Below, in pieces: positions 31,993 to 42,083 of a DNA stretch of 47,014 nucleotides. Made by a program: the position numbers and the translations under genes. The stretch covers positions 1-47,014 of the forward strand of contig LVAS01000061.1 of NCBI GenBank assembly GCA_001603035.1, written 5' to 3'. Each line of letters starts with the position of its first letter. Within the stretch, counting starts at the first letter, position 1. This DNA is from Clostridiales bacterium Firm_13 (GTDB lineage Bacteria; Bacillota; Clostridia; Saccharofermentanales; Saccharofermentanaceae). The notes below the pieces were generated by a model. That model ran no database searches and was not told where the DNA came from. It worked only from the letters and a program-made list of their open reading frames with translations.

Positions 31993-33087
31993 TCACTTCT
32001 TGTCCGCGGCGGAGTTGAGAGAATAGATCCGCTTGATTTCCCGAAGAAGTTCGCTCATCTGCTCGTCGGTTCCGACGGTGATCCGAAGGTAATCGTCGAT
32101 TCGCGGTTTGGCAAAATACCTTACCAGTATACCTGCGCCCCGCAGTTTTTTGTAGAGTTCCTCCGCCGGGATTTTGTCGGGGCGGACGAATAGAAAGTTG
32201 GTCTGTGACGGGAGTACCGTAAAGCCAAGATCTTGTAAAGAAAGAGTCGCCGCCTCTCTTGTGCGGATGATTTTCTCGATATTGGATTCGACATACGGCC
32301 GATCCTTTACGGCCAGCGTCGCAAGTTCGAGCGCCAACATATCGACGGGATACGAATTGAAAGAATCCCGCACGCGGCAGATTCCTTCGATGATTTCCGG
32401 GGAAGCAATCGCAAAGCCGACGCGGAGCCCCGCAAGCGAGTGCGATTTGGAAAGAGTCCCGACGATCAGGAGATTCGAGTATTCGGACAAGAGCGGAACA
32501 CAGTCCTCCGTTCCGAATGCGGCGTAAGCCTGATCGATCAGGACAAGCCGGTCCGGTTGGCTCTCGATGATTCGTCGGATGTCTTTGGTTCCCAGCGCCA
32601 ACGATGTCGGCGCGTTGGGATTCGCGATCGCGACGCCGCCCGAAGGTTCGCAGAATCGTTCGACCGGCACGGTAAAGTCCGCGTTCAGCGGGATTCTCTC
32701 GGTCGGGATTCCGAATAGTTTTGCGTAAACAGGGTAAAAACTATAGGAGATATCCGGAAAGAAGAGCGGCGCCGCCCCCGGTGCCGTCTCAAAGAACGCC
32801 TGAAAACAAAAAGCAAGCACTTCATCGGATCCGTTACCGCAGAACACCATGTCCGGCGTCACTCCGAAATCGGCCGCGAGCGCCTCGCGAAGAGACCGGC
32901 TCGACGGATCGGGATAAAGCCGAAGAGTCGCCGGATCAAAAGACAGAAGTCTCTCCCGCACCGTATCCGAGACGGAATACGGATTCTCATTCGTATTCAG
33001 CTTGATCAGTCTCTCGCCGGGTCGGGGTTGTTCTCCCGCGACATAAGGAGAGAGAGCGCGGGTTCGTTCATTCCAGAATCGGCTCAT
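31993..33087 (-). CDS. hisC: Histidinol-phosphate aminotransferase HisC
   Basis: A 364-residue PLP-dependent class II aminotransferase that converts imidazole-acetol phosphate and glutamate to histidinol phosphate. Family elements: KLNTNENPYSVSD near the start, NPNAPTSLALG, DQAYAAFG with the PLP-contact Asp/Tyr, and TLSKSHSLAGLRVG with the PLP-binding Lys. Start follows GGAGG by seven bases and overlaps the hisD stop by four bases. Histidinol phosphate then needs a phosphatase that is not in this window. Confidence 0.95.
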   Translation of the reverse strand: MSRFWNERTRALSPYVAGEQPRPGERLIKLNTNENPYSVSDTVRERLLSFDPATLRLYPDPSSRSLREALAADFGVTPDMVFCGNGSDEVLAFCFQAFFETAPGAAPLFFPDISYSFYPVYAKLFGIPTERIPLNADFTVPVERFCEPSGGVAIANPNAPTSLALGTKDIRRIIESQPDRLVLIDQAYAAFGTEDCVPLLSEYSNLLIVGTLSKSHSLAGLRVGFAIASPEIIEGICRVRDSFNSYPVDMLALELATLAVKDRPYVESNIEKIIRTREAATLSLQDLGFTVLPSQTNFLFVRPDKIPAEELYKKLRGAGILVRYFAKPRIDDYLRITVGTDEQMSELLREIKRIYSLNSAADKK

Positions 33088-34421
33088 TGCCGTTCCTCCT
33101 TCGTTTGTGCCTTCGTCTCGGCATTTTCTTCAAATCGCACGAGAGCCGCCTCCGCGTGCGCGGTAAGCCCTTCGGCTTCCGCGAATTTCGCCACATCGCG
33201 ATAGCATTCGCGAAGCGACGCTTCCGTGTAGGACAGCACGCTCATCTTTTTTAGGAAGTCTCCCGTATTGAGAGGCGAAAAGAAACGCGCCGTGCCGGAT
33301 GTCGGCAGAGTATGATTCGGACCGGCAAAGTAGTCGCCCAAGGGCTCCGGCGTATAATCGCCGAGAAAGACTGCGCCGGCATTCCGGATCTCCGGAAGGA
33401 TCGATTCCGGATCCTCTGTGCAGATCTCCAAGTGTTCCGGCGCGAGTTCGTTCGAGAACGAAATCGCCGTCGCCATATCCGGTACGACAAGAATCGCACA
33501 GTAGTCGGGGAGCGAAAAGGAAAGAATTTCTTTCCGGGCAAGTTTCTCGGAGCGGCGGTCAACCGCCTCGTAAACGAGGTCTGCGAGAGCCGCGGAAGGC
33601 GTGAGGAGAATTGCGGACGCAATTCGGTCGTGCTCTGCCTGCGACAACATATCGGCCGCGACAAATTCCGGATTGGCCGTCTCATCCGCCAGAATAAGAA
33701 TCTCGCTCGGACCCGCGAACATATCAATGTCGACCTGCCCGTAAACCAACCGCTTCGCCGTGTTGACATAGATGTTACCCGGGCCGCATATCTTGTCGAC
33801 TTTCGGAATCGTCTTTGTTCCCGACGCCATCGCGGCGATCGCCTGCGCGCCGCCGATCTTATAGATCTCGTCCGCACCCGCGATCGCGGCCGCGGCAAGA
33901 ATCGCCGGATGTACGGTTCCGTCGGCGCGGGGAGGCGTACAAAGAACAACTCTTCCGACACCCGCACTTTTGGCGGGAATGACATTCATGAGAACCGTAG
34001 ACGGAAGGGGTGCGGTGCCACCCGGCACATAAATGCCGGCGATGCCGATCGGGCGGACGCGCATCCCGATATAAGACCCGTTCCCGACATCCATCGTAAA
34101 TCCCGATTCCATCTGCCGCTCGTGAAATGCGCGGATGTTCGCGGCGGATTTTGCCATGACTTCGAGAAGGGCGGGATCGGTCGCGCGAAGCGCCGCATCC
34201 GTCTCTTCCTTTGTCACGCGCAGTTCCGAAGCGGAAAGTCGCACCCGATCGAATTTCTCCGTATAGGTAAGGAGCGCTTCGTCGCCTTTTGTACGAACTT
34301 CCGAGAGTATCTCCGAGACTGTCTCAAGAATCGGGCCCAGTTCCATTTTGCCGCGCATTCCGAGAGACTCGCAGACTTGAGCTAAGTCCTTCTCTCGCGC
34401 GTCGATCCGTTTACACCGCAT
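33084..34421 (-). CDS. hisD: Histidinol dehydrogenase HisD
   Basis: A 445-residue zinc dehydrogenase doing the last two oxidations of histidine synthesis. Visible landmarks include [78 protein letters not shown] (zinc ligand and catalytic region) and [16 protein letters not shown] with the second His. Start at 34421 is preceded by GAGGAA; a start at 34475 adds 18 basic residues not seen in the family. Overlaps hisG by 11 and hisC by four bases. Confidence 0.96.
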   Translation of the reverse strand: MRCKRIDAREKDLAQVCESLGMRGKMELGPILETVSEILSEVRTKGDEALLTYTEKFDRVRLSASELRVTKEETDAALRATDPALLEVMAKSAANIRAFHERQMESGFTMDVGNGSYIGMRVRPIGIAGIYVPGGTAPLPSTVLMNVIPAKSAGVGRVVLCTPPRADGTVHPAILAAAAIAGADEIYKIGGAQAIAAMASGTKTIPKVDKICGPGNIYVNTAKRLVYGQVDIDMFAGPSEILILADETANPEFVAADMLSQAEHDRIASAILLTPSAALADLVYEAVDRRSEKLARKEILSFSLPDYCAILVVPDMATAISFSNELAPEHLEICTEDPESILPEIRNAGAVFLGDYTPEPLGDYFAGPNHTLPTSGTARFFSPLNTGDFLKKMSVLSYTEASLRECYRDVAKFAEAEGLTAHAEAALVRFEENAETKAQTKEERQ

Positions 34422-35088
34422 CGTTTTCTTCCTCTTCTTTTGTCTTATTCGCGGAAAGTTGCACGCGAATCGCATCCAGCATCGGGAGGATGCTCTGCGC
34501 TTTCATTTTCATGGAGACGCGGTTGACAACGAGTCGCGCCGAGATATCCGCGATCACTTCCAGTACGTCGAGTCCGTTTTCGCGAAGAGTCCGTCCGGAT
34601 TCGACGATATCGACGATCACCTCGGACAATCCGATCAGAGGCGCAAGTTCGACGGAGCCGTTCAGCTTGATGATCTCGACACTCTCTTTTTTCTCGCCTT
34701 CAAAATACGATCTCGCGATATGCGGATACTTGGTGGCGACGCGTTTGTTGGGGATGCCGTCGAGCTTTCCGGCGAGAGAAGCCGGTCCGCACACGCACAT
34801 CCGGCAGGCGCCGAAACCGAGATCAATCACCTCATATAACTGTCTGCTCTCCTCAAGAAGCGTGTCTTTGCCGACGACGCCGATATCGGCCGCGCCGTAT
34901 TCGACATACGTCGGAACGTCGGCGGGTTTGGCAAGAATGAAGCGCAGACCCGATTCCGCATCTTCCAGAATCAGCTTGCGCGACTTCTCTTTGGCCGCGG
35001 CGCAATCATAGCCTGACGCCTCCAGAAGTTCGATCGCTTGTTCGGCGAGTCGCCCTTTCGAGAGGGCGATCGTCAACATGTCATTCAT
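34411..35088 (-). CDS. hisG: ATP phosphoribosyltransferase, short form HisG
   Basis: A 225-residue HisG that joins ATP and PRPP in the first step of histidine synthesis. It is the short form (HisG_S), lacking the C-terminal regulatory domain and therefore needing HisZ. Visible: [39 protein letters not shown] and [14 protein letters not shown], the PRPP-binding motif. Start at 35088 follows GGAGG by seven bases. It overlaps hisZ by four bases, so the two subunits are made together. Confidence 0.95.
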   Translation of the reverse strand: MNDMLTIALSKGRLAEQAIELLEASGYDCAAAKEKSRKLILEDAESGLRFILAKPADVPTYVEYGAADIGVVGKDTLLEESRQLYEVIDLGFGACRMCVCGPASLAGKLDGIPNKRVATKYPHIARSYFEGEKKESVEIIKLNGSVELAPLIGLSEVIVDIVESGRTLRENGLDVLEVIADISARLVVNRVSMKMKAQSILPMLDAIRVQLSANKTKEEEENDAV

Positions 35089-36302
35089 ATCTTTTCCTCC
35101 GTATCACAGCCGCAGGAGGAGGCATTCAGGAAGATTACCTGCTCGATCCCGCGCAAATCCGCGAGTGTCTCGAGTTCTTCCTCCCCGCATCCGGCACAGT
35201 CGACAATCACGTTTAAGCCCTCCTCGCGAAGCGAGTCCGCCATCGACAGCGCCGCTTTTCGCATATTGGGTTCCTTGGAATACCCGATGATCGCATCCGC
35301 TCCGGCGGCGGGGAACTCTCTGCCCTGGCGTCGAAGCGCGATCATCGCCAGATTGATTCCGAGCGAGAATCCGACGGCGGACAGATCGCGTCCGAAGGCC
35401 GACACCACCTGATCATAGCGGCCTCCGGAGATAATCGGAAAGCCGACCTCATAGGTGAATCCCTTGAAGATCATTCCCGTGTAATAATCCAGGCTTCGAA
35501 GCATCCCGAAATCAACCGATACATATCGGATGTATCCGTAGTCTTCGAGAATTCCAAGGATCTCGCGAACATTCTGAAGAGCCGCGCGGGCACGTTCGCC
35601 GGTTACGCGTTTCTCCAGGATTTCAAGCGGTTCATACGTTCCGTAAAGAGACGATAGGAGAAGAAGCGTTTCACGCGCGTCGTCGCGAAGGGCGAGCCGG
35701 TCGGCCGCTTTCTTCAGCGCAACCTGATCCTTCTGGTCAACTTCGCGGGAGATTTCCTCCGCGTCCTCGGCGGGGACACCCCACTCCTCCATCAGCCCTT
35801 TGAAAAATTCAACTTGGCCGAGCGAGATCTGCAAATCCGAGATTCCGAGCGCCAATGCCGACGAGATCGCAAGCGCAATCACTTCGGCGTCCGCCTCGGT
35901 GGACGAAACGCCGAGAAGTTCGACGCCCGCTTGCGTAAACTCCTTTTGACGCCCCCCGCCCGACTCGCGGAAACGGAACATGTTTCCTACATAAGAAAGA
36001 CGAAGGGGCGGCTGTACTTCGCGAAAGACGGTCGCGGCTAAGCGCGCCGCCGAAACAGTCCCGTCATATCGCAAGGCGAGAATACGCCCTTCCTGATCGG
36101 CGAGCTTATAAAGATTCTCCTGCGAGACGAAATTCCCGGCGGCATAGACGTCGTAGTACTCGATCCCGGGCGTCTCGATCTCCTGATACCCGGCGGACGA
36201 GAAAAGTCCTCTGAGCTTAGTTTCAAAGCCCCTTTTGGCGAGGCAATCTCCCGGCAACGTGTCGCTGACTCCGTCGGGGGTGTGAAAACGATAATTACCC
36301 AT
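35085..36302 (-). CDS. hisZ: ATP phosphoribosyltransferase regulatory subunit HisZ
   Basis: A 405-residue HisZ, a histidyl-tRNA-synthetase-like protein without tRNA-charging activity that forms the regulated octameric complex with short HisG. Class II synthetase features remain: [54 protein letters not shown] and GGRYDQV. The histidine site of HisZ is where feedback inhibition acts in known systems. First gene of the operon, with GGGAGG upstream of its start and the promoter/operator at 36335-36405. Confidence 0.95.
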   Translation of the reverse strand: MGNYRFHTPDGVSDTLPGDCLAKRGFETKLRGLFSSAGYQEIETPGIEYYDVYAAGNFVSQENLYKLADQEGRILALRYDGTVSAARLAATVFREVQPPLRLSYVGNMFRFRESGGGRQKEFTQAGVELLGVSSTEADAEVIALAISSALALGISDLQISLGQVEFFKGLMEEWGVPAEDAEEISREVDQKDQVALKKAADRLALRDDARETLLLLSSLYGTYEPLEILEKRVTGERARAALQNVREILGILEDYGYIRYVSVDFGMLRSLDYYTGMIFKGFTYEVGFPIISGGRYDQVVSAFGRDLSAVGFSLGINLAMIALRRQGREFPAAGADAIIGYSKEPNMRKAALSMADSLREEGLNVIVDCAGCGEEELETLADLRGIEQVIFLNASSCGCDTEEKI

Positions 36303-36334
36303 TGATTCCTCCCGTTTCTTTGTTCGACCTCTTA

Positions 36335-36368
36335 ACTTTACCGCTTTATCTTAGTAAAGCGGTAAAGT
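36335..36368. promoter_or_regulatory. 14-bp perfect inverted repeat, candidate his operator
   Basis: ACTTTACCGCTTTA (36335-36348), six-base loop, TAAAGCGGTAAAGT (36355-36368). It begins right at the expected start point of the his promoter. No T-run follows on the minus strand, so it is not an intrinsic terminator. Histidine operons of many Bacillota are controlled by a TrpR-family repressor (HisR/YerC); I infer such a site here but did not compare motif sequences. Confidence 0.7.
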
Positions 36369-36376
36369 CATCACAA

Positions 36377-36405
36377 ATTATATGCAACAAAGACCGTCTT
36401 GTCAA
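36377..36405 (-). promoter_or_regulatory. Promoter of the histidine operon
   Basis: Minus strand: perfect TTGACA (36400-36405), 17-base spacer, perfect TATAAT (36377-36382). The transcript should start near 36370, inside or next to the inverted repeat. Confidence 0.93.
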
Positions 36406-36417
36406 CCGATTTTCTTT

Positions 36418-37281
36418 TCACGCGATTTCTTTGGAAAAGTGCTGATAATCTTTGGATCCCACCCAATTGCCGCCCCAGGTAAACCCGTGTTGCAAGAAAA
36501 GTCGCGTACAAAGATCCTCTCCGGTCAAATAATACGGACAATCGAGTGTACGATCGGCATATTCCGCCCCGGCGGGCGGATCAATGACGGTTTTCCCGTC
36601 TCTTTCGTAAATCCACGGATTGTAGAGCGGAATTATATCGATCGCCAGGCCGAGCGAATGGCGTGACAAAGTCGTCGTCCCGTTCACGGTTCGGTAGTTA
36701 AAGGCCGACGTATTATTGTCTGCCATCGAAGAATTGTCGTCTCCGCCGTATTCGTCGACGAGAACCATTTTGCCGATCGGGTATTGCGCGTCGTATAACG
36801 CACGAAAGATCTCCAAGATATCCCCGCTGATTTGCGCGGAGACGACAAGTTCGCCGATATACGTCTTCCCGTCGAAGCCCGAATAGAGGACCCGACAGTA
36901 GCGAAGATCCGTAAGGGGCACATCGCAGTCGTCCTTGTAGGAACGGCCCTTCATTTCGGCAAAGATCGTGTCCGATATCTGCGCCTCGGTAAAACACGCG
37001 GCAAGAAACGACTCCTCCCGACCTTCCGTATCAATCCTTGTCCCGGCGGGAAGTTCGGCGACCTCTTCCGGCGTCAGCGGAGCCGTAAAATAATCTTCGC
37101 GAGGCAGGTCTGTGCCCGTTTCTGTTTCGGCTGTCATATCGGAGGGCTCCTTCGCCGTCGTTTGATTCGGAAGAGAAAAATCGTGCGTAACCCGACCGCA
37201 GCCGGATCCGACGACGATAAACATCGCGATCAGGCACCGAACCGCCGCATATCGCAAGGAATGGAAGCGCGACGTCCTCAC
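36418..37281 (-). CDS. M15-family D,D-carboxypeptidase-like lipoprotein
   Basis: A 287-residue extracellular protein with a signal peptide and lipobox VGSGC (lipidated C28), a Thr/Glu-rich linker, and a C-terminal Peptidase_M15 (VanY-like) domain. Zinc ligands are H208 and D215 in SRHSLGLAIDI and H281 in DYQHF; the GFTWGGNW block before the last His is typical. It likely cleaves D-Ala-D-Ala or peptide bonds in the cell wall. The GTG start at 37281 has no good ribosome site and lies six bases after the ybjQ stop, so it may depend on translation of ybjQ; the start is uncertain. Its end lies just upstream of the his promoter. Confidence 0.82.
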   Translation of the reverse strand: MRTSRFHSLRYAAVRCLIAMFIVVGSGCGRVTHDFSLPNQTTAKEPSDMTAETETGTDLPREDYFTAPLTPEEVAELPAGTRIDTEGREESFLAACFTEAQISDTIFAEMKGRSYKDDCDVPLTDLRYCRVLYSGFDGKTYIGELVVSAQISGDILEIFRALYDAQYPIGKMVLVDEYGGDDNSSMADNNTSAFNYRTVNGTTTLSRHSLGLAIDIIPLYNPWIYERDGKTVIDPPAGAEYADRTLDCPYYLTGEDLCTRLFLQHGFTWGGNWVGSKDYQHFSKEIA

Positions 37282-37287
37282 AAGAAC

Positions 37288-37608
37288 TTAGGCGATGACG
37301 ACAGCCGTGCCGGACGCCGTAACCATCAACATATTGTTCGCTTGACCGAGCACTTCGTAATCGACATCGACGCCGATGACCGCATTCGCGCCCGCCGCCT
37401 GTGCCCGATTCGCCATCTCGGTGACAGCTTCCTGCCGCGCGTTAATCAGTTCTCCTTCATAGGAGGTGGAGCGTCCGCCCAGGAAATTTGTGATGCCTGC
37501 GGCAAAGTCCTTGACAAAATCGACCCCGGCAACGACTTCTCCGAAGACAAGACCTTTGTACTCGACGATTTTTCTGCCCTCAATCGAGGGTGTGGTTGTA
37601 ACGATCAT
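37288..37608 (-). CDS. YbjQ/UPF0145 family protein
   Basis: A 106-residue YbjQ-family (UPF0145, putative heavy-metal-binding) protein. Hallmarks: [47 protein letters not shown] and the C-terminal [15 protein letters not shown]...[11 protein letters not shown]. It forms pentamers in known structures; function is unknown. Start at 37608 follows AGGAGG by six bases. A TACAAT box at 37630-37635 may be its -10, with a poor -35. Confidence 0.9.
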   Translation of the reverse strand: MIVTTTPSIEGRKIVEYKGLVFGEVVAGVDFVKDFAAGITNFLGGRSTSYEGELINARQEAVTEMANRAQAAGANAVIGVDVDYEVLGQANNMLMVTASGTAVVIA

Positions 37609-37750
37609 ATGTATCCTCCTTTTTCGTCCATTGTATCGAAAAAGAGAACGCGCGGCGAAGGAATATTCGTTGTCAGCCGAAATCTTCCCCGATGTATATC
37701 TGTATTCGGTTCTGAATGATCTTACTAACTTCATCCGCCGATTTCTGATC

Positions 37751-37779
37751 TTGACATTTCATCCCGGCGCGGATAGAAT
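37751..37779 (+). promoter_or_regulatory. Promoter of the tryptophan operon
   Basis: TTGACA (37751-37756), 17-base spacer, TAGAAT (37774-37779); the transcript should start near 37786, at the head of the T-box leader. Confidence 0.88.
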
Positions 37780-37785
37780 GGCGAT

Positions 37786-38085
37786 AATTACATAGCACCA
37801 AACTGTTGAGTAAGAGTAGTAGGTGCGATTCTTAAGTCACAGAGAGCCGCAGAGGGTGGGATTGCGGTACGGCAGAACGCACGGAATGGACTTACGAGGG
37901 CGGCCCGAAAGATTTCGAGTAGGCGCCGACGGGGATCTGGCCCGTTATCCGGCAGAGTCGCATGGTTGTGCGACAGTTGAGTGAGACGTCTTCTTTTAAG
38001 GACGGCTAACGCAAGGTGGTACCGCAGGAGTGTTTTTTCGCTCTTGTCCCTGCATTTTTAGGCAGGGACAAGAGTTTTTTGTTTC
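37786..38085 (+). promoter_or_regulatory. T-box riboswitch, tRNA-Trp (specifier TGG)
   Basis: A T-box leader of about 300 bases. Stem I: GTAAG (37810-37814) pairs with CTTAC (37891-37895), and GTGCG (37823-37827) with CGCAC (37878-37882); between them on the 3' side lies GGAATGGA, with the specifier TGG at 37887-37889 (Trp). The T-box sequence AAGGTGGTACCGC is at 38013-38025, whose TGG(T/N) pairs with the tRNA acceptor end. Uncharged tRNA-Trp should stabilise the antiterminator and switch on the trp genes; charged tRNA lets the terminator form. Confidence 0.95.
38041..38080 (+). terminator. T-box terminator
   Basis: CTCTTGTCCCTGC (38041-38053) pairs with GCAGGGACAAGAG (38062-38074), a perfect 13-bp stem, followed by six T. 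Confidence 0.95.
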
Positions 38086-38130
38086 TGCCGACAAAGAAAA
38101 CAGAGAAACACGTGAAAGGCAGGATTTCTT

Positions 38131-39165
38131 ATGAGAATTACACATGCAATCAAGACGATTATCGAAGGGTCGGATCTGACCGAGCAAGAAGCCTATGACG
38201 CGATCGATCAGGTGATGTCGGGACAGGCGACCGACGCCCAGATCGCAGGTCTTCTCGTCGCGTTGCGCGTCAAAGGCGAGGCGGTTCCCGAAATCACGGG
38301 AGGCGCCCGAGCCCTCGCCGAAAAGGCCAACCGGATTCACCCCCGTGTCCCCTTCTGTGTCGATCCGGTCGGCACGGGCGGCGACGGTACCAACACGTTC
38401 AACATCTCCTCGACGGCGGCGATCGTCGCGGCGGGCGCGGGTGCCTGCGTCGCCAAGCACGGCAACCGTTCCGTATCGAGTCGGTCCGGCAGCGCGGATT
38501 TCTACGAATCCGTCGGCATCAACATCGCCCTGTCTCCCAAGGCTGTCGAGCGCTGTATCGAAGAAGTCGGATTTGGATTTATGTTTGCGCCGACCTTTCA
38601 TCCGGCGATGCGATTTGCGGGTCCGGTCAGGAAGCAATTGGCGGTGCGTAATATTTTCAATATCCTGGGGCCCCTTTCCAACCCGGCTTCCGCGAACGGA
38701 CAAGTGCTGGGAGTGTATGATCGGGCGATTATGCCGTTTATCGCGCAGACGCTTCAGAATCTCGGCGAAAAGCACTCTCTGGTCGTTCACGGGGCCGACG
38801 GGTCGGACGAGATTACAAATACGGGAATTACTTATATTCAGGAAGTTTTCCCGGATCGAATTGACGTCTATACGATCTCCCCCGCAGACTTTGGTCTTCC
38901 GACCTATACGCTTTCAGACCTTCAGGGCGGAACGCCGGAGGAGAATGCCGCCATTTCTCTTCGCATTCTGGAGGGCGAAAAGGGGCCTCATCGCGACATT
39001 GTCGTTCTGAATGCGGGCGCGACGATCTATGTCGGGCAGAAGGCGGCGACTCTTTCGGAGGCGGTTCGTTTGGCGGAAGCGACGATTGACTCCGGGGCAG
39101 CGATGAAGAAGTTGGAAGAGATCCGAAACTTCACGAATCGTGATGATATTCGGAATCTCGTTTGA
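38131..39165 (+). CDS. trpD: Anthranilate phosphoribosyltransferase TrpD
   Basis: A 344-residue TrpD that joins anthranilate and PRPP. Landmarks: VDPVGTGGDGTNTFNIST-type PRPP loop, AAGAGACVAKHGNRSVSSRSGSADF (GARVAKHGNRAxSSxxGSAD motif) and RNIFNILGPLSNPA. It is not fused to a glutamine amidotransferase. First gene of the operon, behind the T-box. An AGG-containing stretch precedes the start. Confidence 0.96.
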   Translation: MRITHAIKTIIEGSDLTEQEAYDAIDQVMSGQATDAQIAGLLVALRVKGEAVPEITGGARALAEKANRIHPRVPFCVDPVGTGGDGTNTFNISSTAAIVAAGAGACVAKHGNRSVSSRSGSADFYESVGINIALSPKAVERCIEEVGFGFMFAPTFHPAMRFAGPVRKQLAVRNIFNILGPLSNPASANGQVLGVYDRAIMPFIAQTLQNLGEKHSLVVHGADGSDEITNTGITYIQEVFPDRIDVYTISPADFGLPTYTLSDLQGGTPEENAAISLRILEGEKGPHRDIVVLNAGATIYVGQKAATLSEAVRLAEATIDSGAAMKKLEEIRNFTNRDDIRNLV

Positions 39166-39175
39166 GGATAAAAAG

Positions 39176-40048
39176 ATGATACGACACACATTTGACAGTT
39201 CTCTCCTCACTTCGCGGGCGGTTGTCACAGGCACGATTCTCGATCGTATCACCGCCAAAAAGGCCGAACGAATCCTGGCGCGCATGGAGCATCGGACGAC
39301 GGAGGAATTGGCGGACAAAGCCTATTCTTCCCCGAAACCGACGAGGTCATTTACGAAGGCGCTTCGGAATCAAAGCCTCTCTGTTATCGCGGAAGTCAAG
39401 AAGGCTTCGCCCTCAAAGGGAATCATCTCCGAAGACTTCCGCCCCGCCGAGCAGGCGCTCGCCTACGAATCGGCAGGCGCCGCGGCGATCTCGGTGCTGA
39501 CCGAGCAGGATTTTTTCTTGGGGAGCGACTATTATCTGACGGACATTGCGAATCAAGTTTCCCTCCCGATTCTGCGAAAGGACTTTACCATCGATCCGAG
39601 CCAGATCTACGAAGCGAGAATACTCGGCGCCTCGGCGATCCTTCTGATCGCCGCGTTACTGCCCGATCCGGTTCTGTCTTCTTATATGGAGTTGGCGGCA
39701 GATCTCGGACTGTCGGTTCTTTTCGAGGTGCATACGATGGAGGAATTGATGCGCGCGCTTGATCTCGGGGCCGAGGTGATCGGGATAAACAACCGCGATC
39801 TCCATACTTTTCACGTTGATCTTGCGGTTACCGAAAAGCTTGCTCCGATGATTCCGCAGGGACGGCTGATCGTGGCGGAGAGCGGAATTCACACCGCGCA
39901 AGATCTTTCGAAGTGCTACCGGAGCGGAGCGCATGCGGTATTGATCGGAGAGAGCCTGATGCGCGGTGCGACGACGACGGAAAACGGCAGAAGTGTCGAC
40001 GAGAAAATGAAGGAACTCTTGTCCGGCATCCCCGGGCAGGGGAACTGA
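39176..40048 (+). CDS. trpC: Indole-3-glycerol phosphate synthase TrpC
   Basis: A 290-residue TIM-barrel enzyme converting CdRP to indole-3-glycerol phosphate. Landmarks: VIAEVKKASPSKGII (catalytic Glu and Lys), DIANQVSLPILRKDFTIDPSQIYEAR, GINNRDLHTFHVDL and IVAESGIHTAQDL. About 25-30 residues longer than typical, mainly at the N-terminus (IRHTFDSSLLTSRAVV). It is not fused to TrpF, and no trpF lies between it and trpB. Start at 39176 follows GAGGA; a start at 39140 would overlap trpD. Confidence 0.95.
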   Translation: MIRHTFDSSLLTSRAVVTGTILDRITAKKAERILARMEHRTTEELADKAYSSPKPTRSFTKALRNQSLSVIAEVKKASPSKGIISEDFRPAEQALAYESAGAAAISVLTEQDFFLGSDYYLTDIANQVSLPILRKDFTIDPSQIYEARILGASAILLIAALLPDPVLSSYMELAADLGLSVLFEVHTMEELMRALDLGAEVIGINNRDLHTFHVDLAVTEKLAPMIPQGRLIVAESGIHTAQDLSKCYRSGAHAVLIGESLMRGATTTENGRSVDEKMKELLSGIPGQGN

Positions 40049-40084
40049 TCACAAGCGATTGCCAGCGGAAAGGATGGAAGCGAA

Positions 40085-41278
40085 ATGAAGGATGGAAGAT
40101 ACGGTGAATTCGGAGGGCAGTATTCCCCGGAAACGCTGATGTATGCGTTAAGCGAACTCGAAACGGCATATCGGGAGGCGGTTAAGGATCCGACTTTTGA
40201 TGCGGAATACCGGCGCCTTTTGCGTGAATATGCGGGTCGCCCCTCGCTTCTCTATTTAGCGGAACGCGTTTCCGCCGATCTGAACACAACGGTCTATCTC
40301 AAACGGGAAGACCTGAATCACACGGGAGCTCATAAGATTAACAACGTCCTCGGACAGATTCTTCTCGCCGTAAGAATGGGCAAGAAGCGCGTGATCGCCG
40401 AGACGGGAGCGGGCCAGCACGGCGTCGCGACGGCGACCGCCGCCGCGCTTTTCGGGCTCTCCTGCGACGTCTTTATGGGCATCGAAGATACGCGTCGGCA
40501 ATCGCTGAATGTGTATCGCATGGAGCTTCTGGGCGCGCAAGTCCATCCGGTTACCGACGGGACAGGCACACTGAAAGATGCGACAAGCGAGGCGATGCGC
40601 GAGTGGTCTAGGCGGGTCGAGGATACTTTCTACGTGATCGGATCCGTAGTCGGCCCGCATCCGTATCCCGAGATTGTCCGCGATTTCCAACGCGTGATCG
40701 GCGACGAGATTCGGGCGGAAATGCTCCGTCTTCACGGGCGTCTTCCCGATGCACTTTTCGCGTGTGTCGGCGGCGGCAGCAACGCGATGGGAACTTTCTT
40801 TCCGTTCCTGAACGACAAGGGAGTACGCCTAATCGGCGCCGAGGCCGGCGGGGAAGGTATAGATACAGATCGCCATGCGGCGTCGCTTACCAAGGGGACG
40901 ACCGGCGTCTTTCACGGAATGAAATCGATTTTCCTACAAGACGAGGAAGGACAGATCGCTCCGGTCTACTCGATCTCGGCGGGGCTGGATTACCCGGGAA
41001 TCGGGCCGGAACATGCCCATCTTTTTCGGACGGGGCGCGCGGAATACTATCCCGTCACCGACGAGGAGGCTGTCTGTGCGTTTGAATACCTGAGCCGGAC
41101 GGAAGGGATTATTCCGGCGATCGAAAGCGCGCACGCTTTGGCTCTTTTTCGCCGGATGAAGGATCAATTCTCGCCGGATCAGCAAGTTGTCGTGACCCTT
41201 TCGGGGCGGGGCGACAAAGATGTGGAGGCGATCGGCGAGTATCGCGGTCGTTTCCAAAAGGAGGAATACCATGACTAA
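40085..41278 (+). CDS. trpB: Tryptophan synthase beta chain TrpB
   Basis: A 397-residue PLP enzyme making tryptophan from indole and serine. PLP Lys is K84 in [15 protein letters not shown]; phosphate loop [30 protein letters not shown] near the substrate site. This is the standard TrpB1 class, length normal. Followed by trpA with an eight-base overlap, so the alpha-beta complex is co-translated. Confidence 0.97.
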   Translation: MKDGRYGEFGGQYSPETLMYALSELETAYREAVKDPTFDAEYRRLLREYAGRPSLLYLAERVSADLNTTVYLKREDLNHTGAHKINNVLGQILLAVRMGKKRVIAETGAGQHGVATATAAALFGLSCDVFMGIEDTRRQSLNVYRMELLGAQVHPVTDGTGTLKDATSEAMREWSRRVEDTFYVIGSVVGPHPYPEIVRDFQRVIGDEIRAEMLRLHGRLPDALFACVGGGSNAMGTFFPFLNDKGVRLIGAEAGGEGIDTDRHAASLTKGTTGVFHGMKSIFLQDEEGQIAPVYSISAGLDYPGIGPEHAHLFRTGRAEYYPVTDEEAVCAFEYLSRTEGIIPAIESAHALALFRRMKDQFSPDQQVVVTLSGRGDKDVEAIGEYRGRFQKEEYHD

Positions 41279-42083
41279 GAATCGCATTGACACACGATTT
41301 GCGGAATTGCGGGCAAAAGGGAGAAAGGCTTTCATCCCCTTCATTACCGCGGGAGACCCCGACATCGGCACCTCCTATAAGATCGCCAAAGAGTTGATTC
41401 GAAACGGCGCCGACCTGATTGAATTCGGCGTCCCGTATTCGGATCCATCCGCCGACGGTCCCGTTATTATGCGGGCGGATCAGCGGGCGCTTACCGCCGG
41501 CACGCGCTTAAAGGACGTCTTCGCCCTGTCTTCCTCGATTTCGTCGGAATTCCCGGATATTCCGGTCGTGCTTCTTCTGTATTTTAATTCGGTTTTCGTT
41601 TACGGGATTGAACGGTTCTTCGCGGATTGTGAAAGCGCCGGGATCTCGGGTGTTATTCTCCCGGATCTTCCGCTGGAGGAGAAAGAAGAAGCCGAACCGC
41701 AGGCCCTTTCTCACGGCGTCTATCTGATTTCCATGGTCACGCCGGTTTCGGAAGAACGGACCGCCAGAATTCTCGGACAGGCGAAAGGGTTCCTCTATTG
41801 CGTCGCCTCTCTCGGAGTAACCGGGGAGCGAAGCGATTTTGCGACAGATTTCACCGCATATTTCGATCGCTTGAACGCGTTGTCCGACATTCCCAAATGT
41901 ATCGGATTCGGCGTTTCATCGCCCGAACAAAAGGCTTCTCTGCAACCCTTCTGCGACGGAGTCATCGTCGGGTCTGCCATCGTTCGGCGAATCGAAGAAG
42001 GAATCAAGGAAGGGCTTAACTCCGACCGACTCGCCGAGAAGCTCGGCGCGTATGTTCGAACGTTTACGGAGGTAACCCGATGA
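41271..42083 (+). CDS. trpA: Tryptophan synthase alpha chain TrpA
   Basis: A 270-residue TIM-barrel subunit that cleaves indole-3-glycerol phosphate to indole. Catalytic residues E51 ([18 protein letters not shown]) and D62 in the same block. [10 protein letters not shown] and [14 protein letters not shown] near the end are also typical. Start at 41271 follows GGAGG by six bases. It ends with an ATGA overlap to trpE. Confidence 0.96.
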   Translation: MTKNRIDTRFAELRAKGRKAFIPFITAGDPDIGTSYKIAKELIRNGADLIEFGVPYSDPSADGPVIMRADQRALTAGTRLKDVFALSSSISSEFPDIPVVLLLYFNSVFVYGIERFFADCESAGISGVILPDLPLEEKEEAEPQALSHGVYLISMVTPVSEERTARILGQAKGFLYCVASLGVTGERSDFATDFTAYFDRLNALSDIPKCIGFGVSSPEQKASLQPFCDGVIVGSAIVRRIEEGIKEGLNSDRLAEKLGAYVRTFTEVTR

